Under the pieces are notes generated by a model. The model searched no databases. It worked only from the letters and a program-made list of their open reading frames with translations, and had not been told where the DNA came from. Made by a program: the position numbers and the translations under genes. A DNA stretch of 5,129 nt from Pseudomonadota bacterium (GTDB lineage: Bacteria > Pseudomonadota > Gammaproteobacteria > Xanthomonadales > Marinicellaceae): positions 1 through 5,129 of the forward strand of contig QQUO01000297.1 of assembly GCA_008501575.1 (NCBI GenBank), read 5' to 3'. Of this stretch, positions 4,945 to 5,129 are shown piece by piece (the stretch's first letter is position 1; every line of letters begins with the position of its first letter).

Positions 4945-5129
4945 TCACCTTTCTGGACTGGTTTTTGGTTGTCGTAAGCGTCGACGATTTTTTGTACCAG
5001 GGAATGGCGCACCACGTCTTTGGATTTAAACCAGGAAAAGCTGATGCCTTTAATGTCTTGCAATATATTCATGGCATGTTTCAGACCGGATTGTTCACCG
5101 GGACGTAAGTCGATTTGGGTGATGTCTCC
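4941..5129 (-). CDS. PhoH-family ATPase, C-terminal fragment (continues past window)
   Basis: The minus strand reads open from the window edge for 62 codons to TGA at 4943-4941. The fragment starts GDITQIDL, goes through GLKHAMNIL and GISFSWFKSKDVVRH, and ends shortly after LVQKIVDAYD, matching the C-terminus of PhoH/YbeZ proteins. These are P-loop nucleoside triphosphatases of the phoH-ybeY operon, thought to act with YbeY in RNA metabolism; the Walker motifs lie upstream, outside the window. Its stop overlaps the ybeY start by four bases. It is cut by the window edge rather than broken. Confidence 0.93.
   Translation of the reverse strand, partial: GDITQIDLRPGEQSGLKHAMNILQDIKGISFSWFKSKDVVRHSLVQKIVDAYDNQKPVQKGE

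Overview
The window looks like a chromosomal piece of a moderately AT-rich Gram-negative bacterium, probably a gammaproteobacterium. The reasons are a lipoprotein and a Sec-exported enzyme, a CybB-type cytochrome b561, and the phoH-ybeY pair in its usual order with a 4-base ATGA overlap. I cannot name the genus from sequence alone. I see no mobile element, CRISPR array, tRNA or rRNA.

Layout from left to right. (1) A plus-strand gene (about 50-745) encodes a protein with a C-terminal DUF6438 domain; its 5' end is ambiguous. (2) A strong bidirectional-looking terminator (816-846) separates it from a minus-strand pair. (3) The minus-strand pair is an exported YcaC-like isochorismatase-family hydrolase (2782-3471), transcribed first, followed by a YtcJ-like amidohydrolase lipoprotein (899-2698). 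The 83-base gap between them carries two hairpins, one of which includes the stop codon of the first gene. (4) A 387-base AT-rich divergent intergenic region (3472-3858) holds interlocked inverted repeats and an operator-like dyad. (5) A plus-strand cytochrome b561 gene (3859-4452) starts at an ATG behind a good ribosome binding site. (6) ybeY (4492-4944) and the 3' end of a phoH-family gene (4941-5129, continuing beyond the window) lie on the minus strand and converge on the cytochrome gene.

How the genes may work together: the amidohydrolase and the isochorismatase-like enzyme both carry export signals and each has a single functional cysteine (lipidated in one, catalytic in the other). They probably act outside the cytoplasm on related amide or imide-like substrates, but no substrate can be read from the sequence. 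The cytochrome b561 gene shares their divergent control region and may be co-regulated. PhoH and YbeY belong to the unrelated RNA-metabolism and ribosome-maturation housekeeping cluster. The least explained DNA is the divergent intergenic region.
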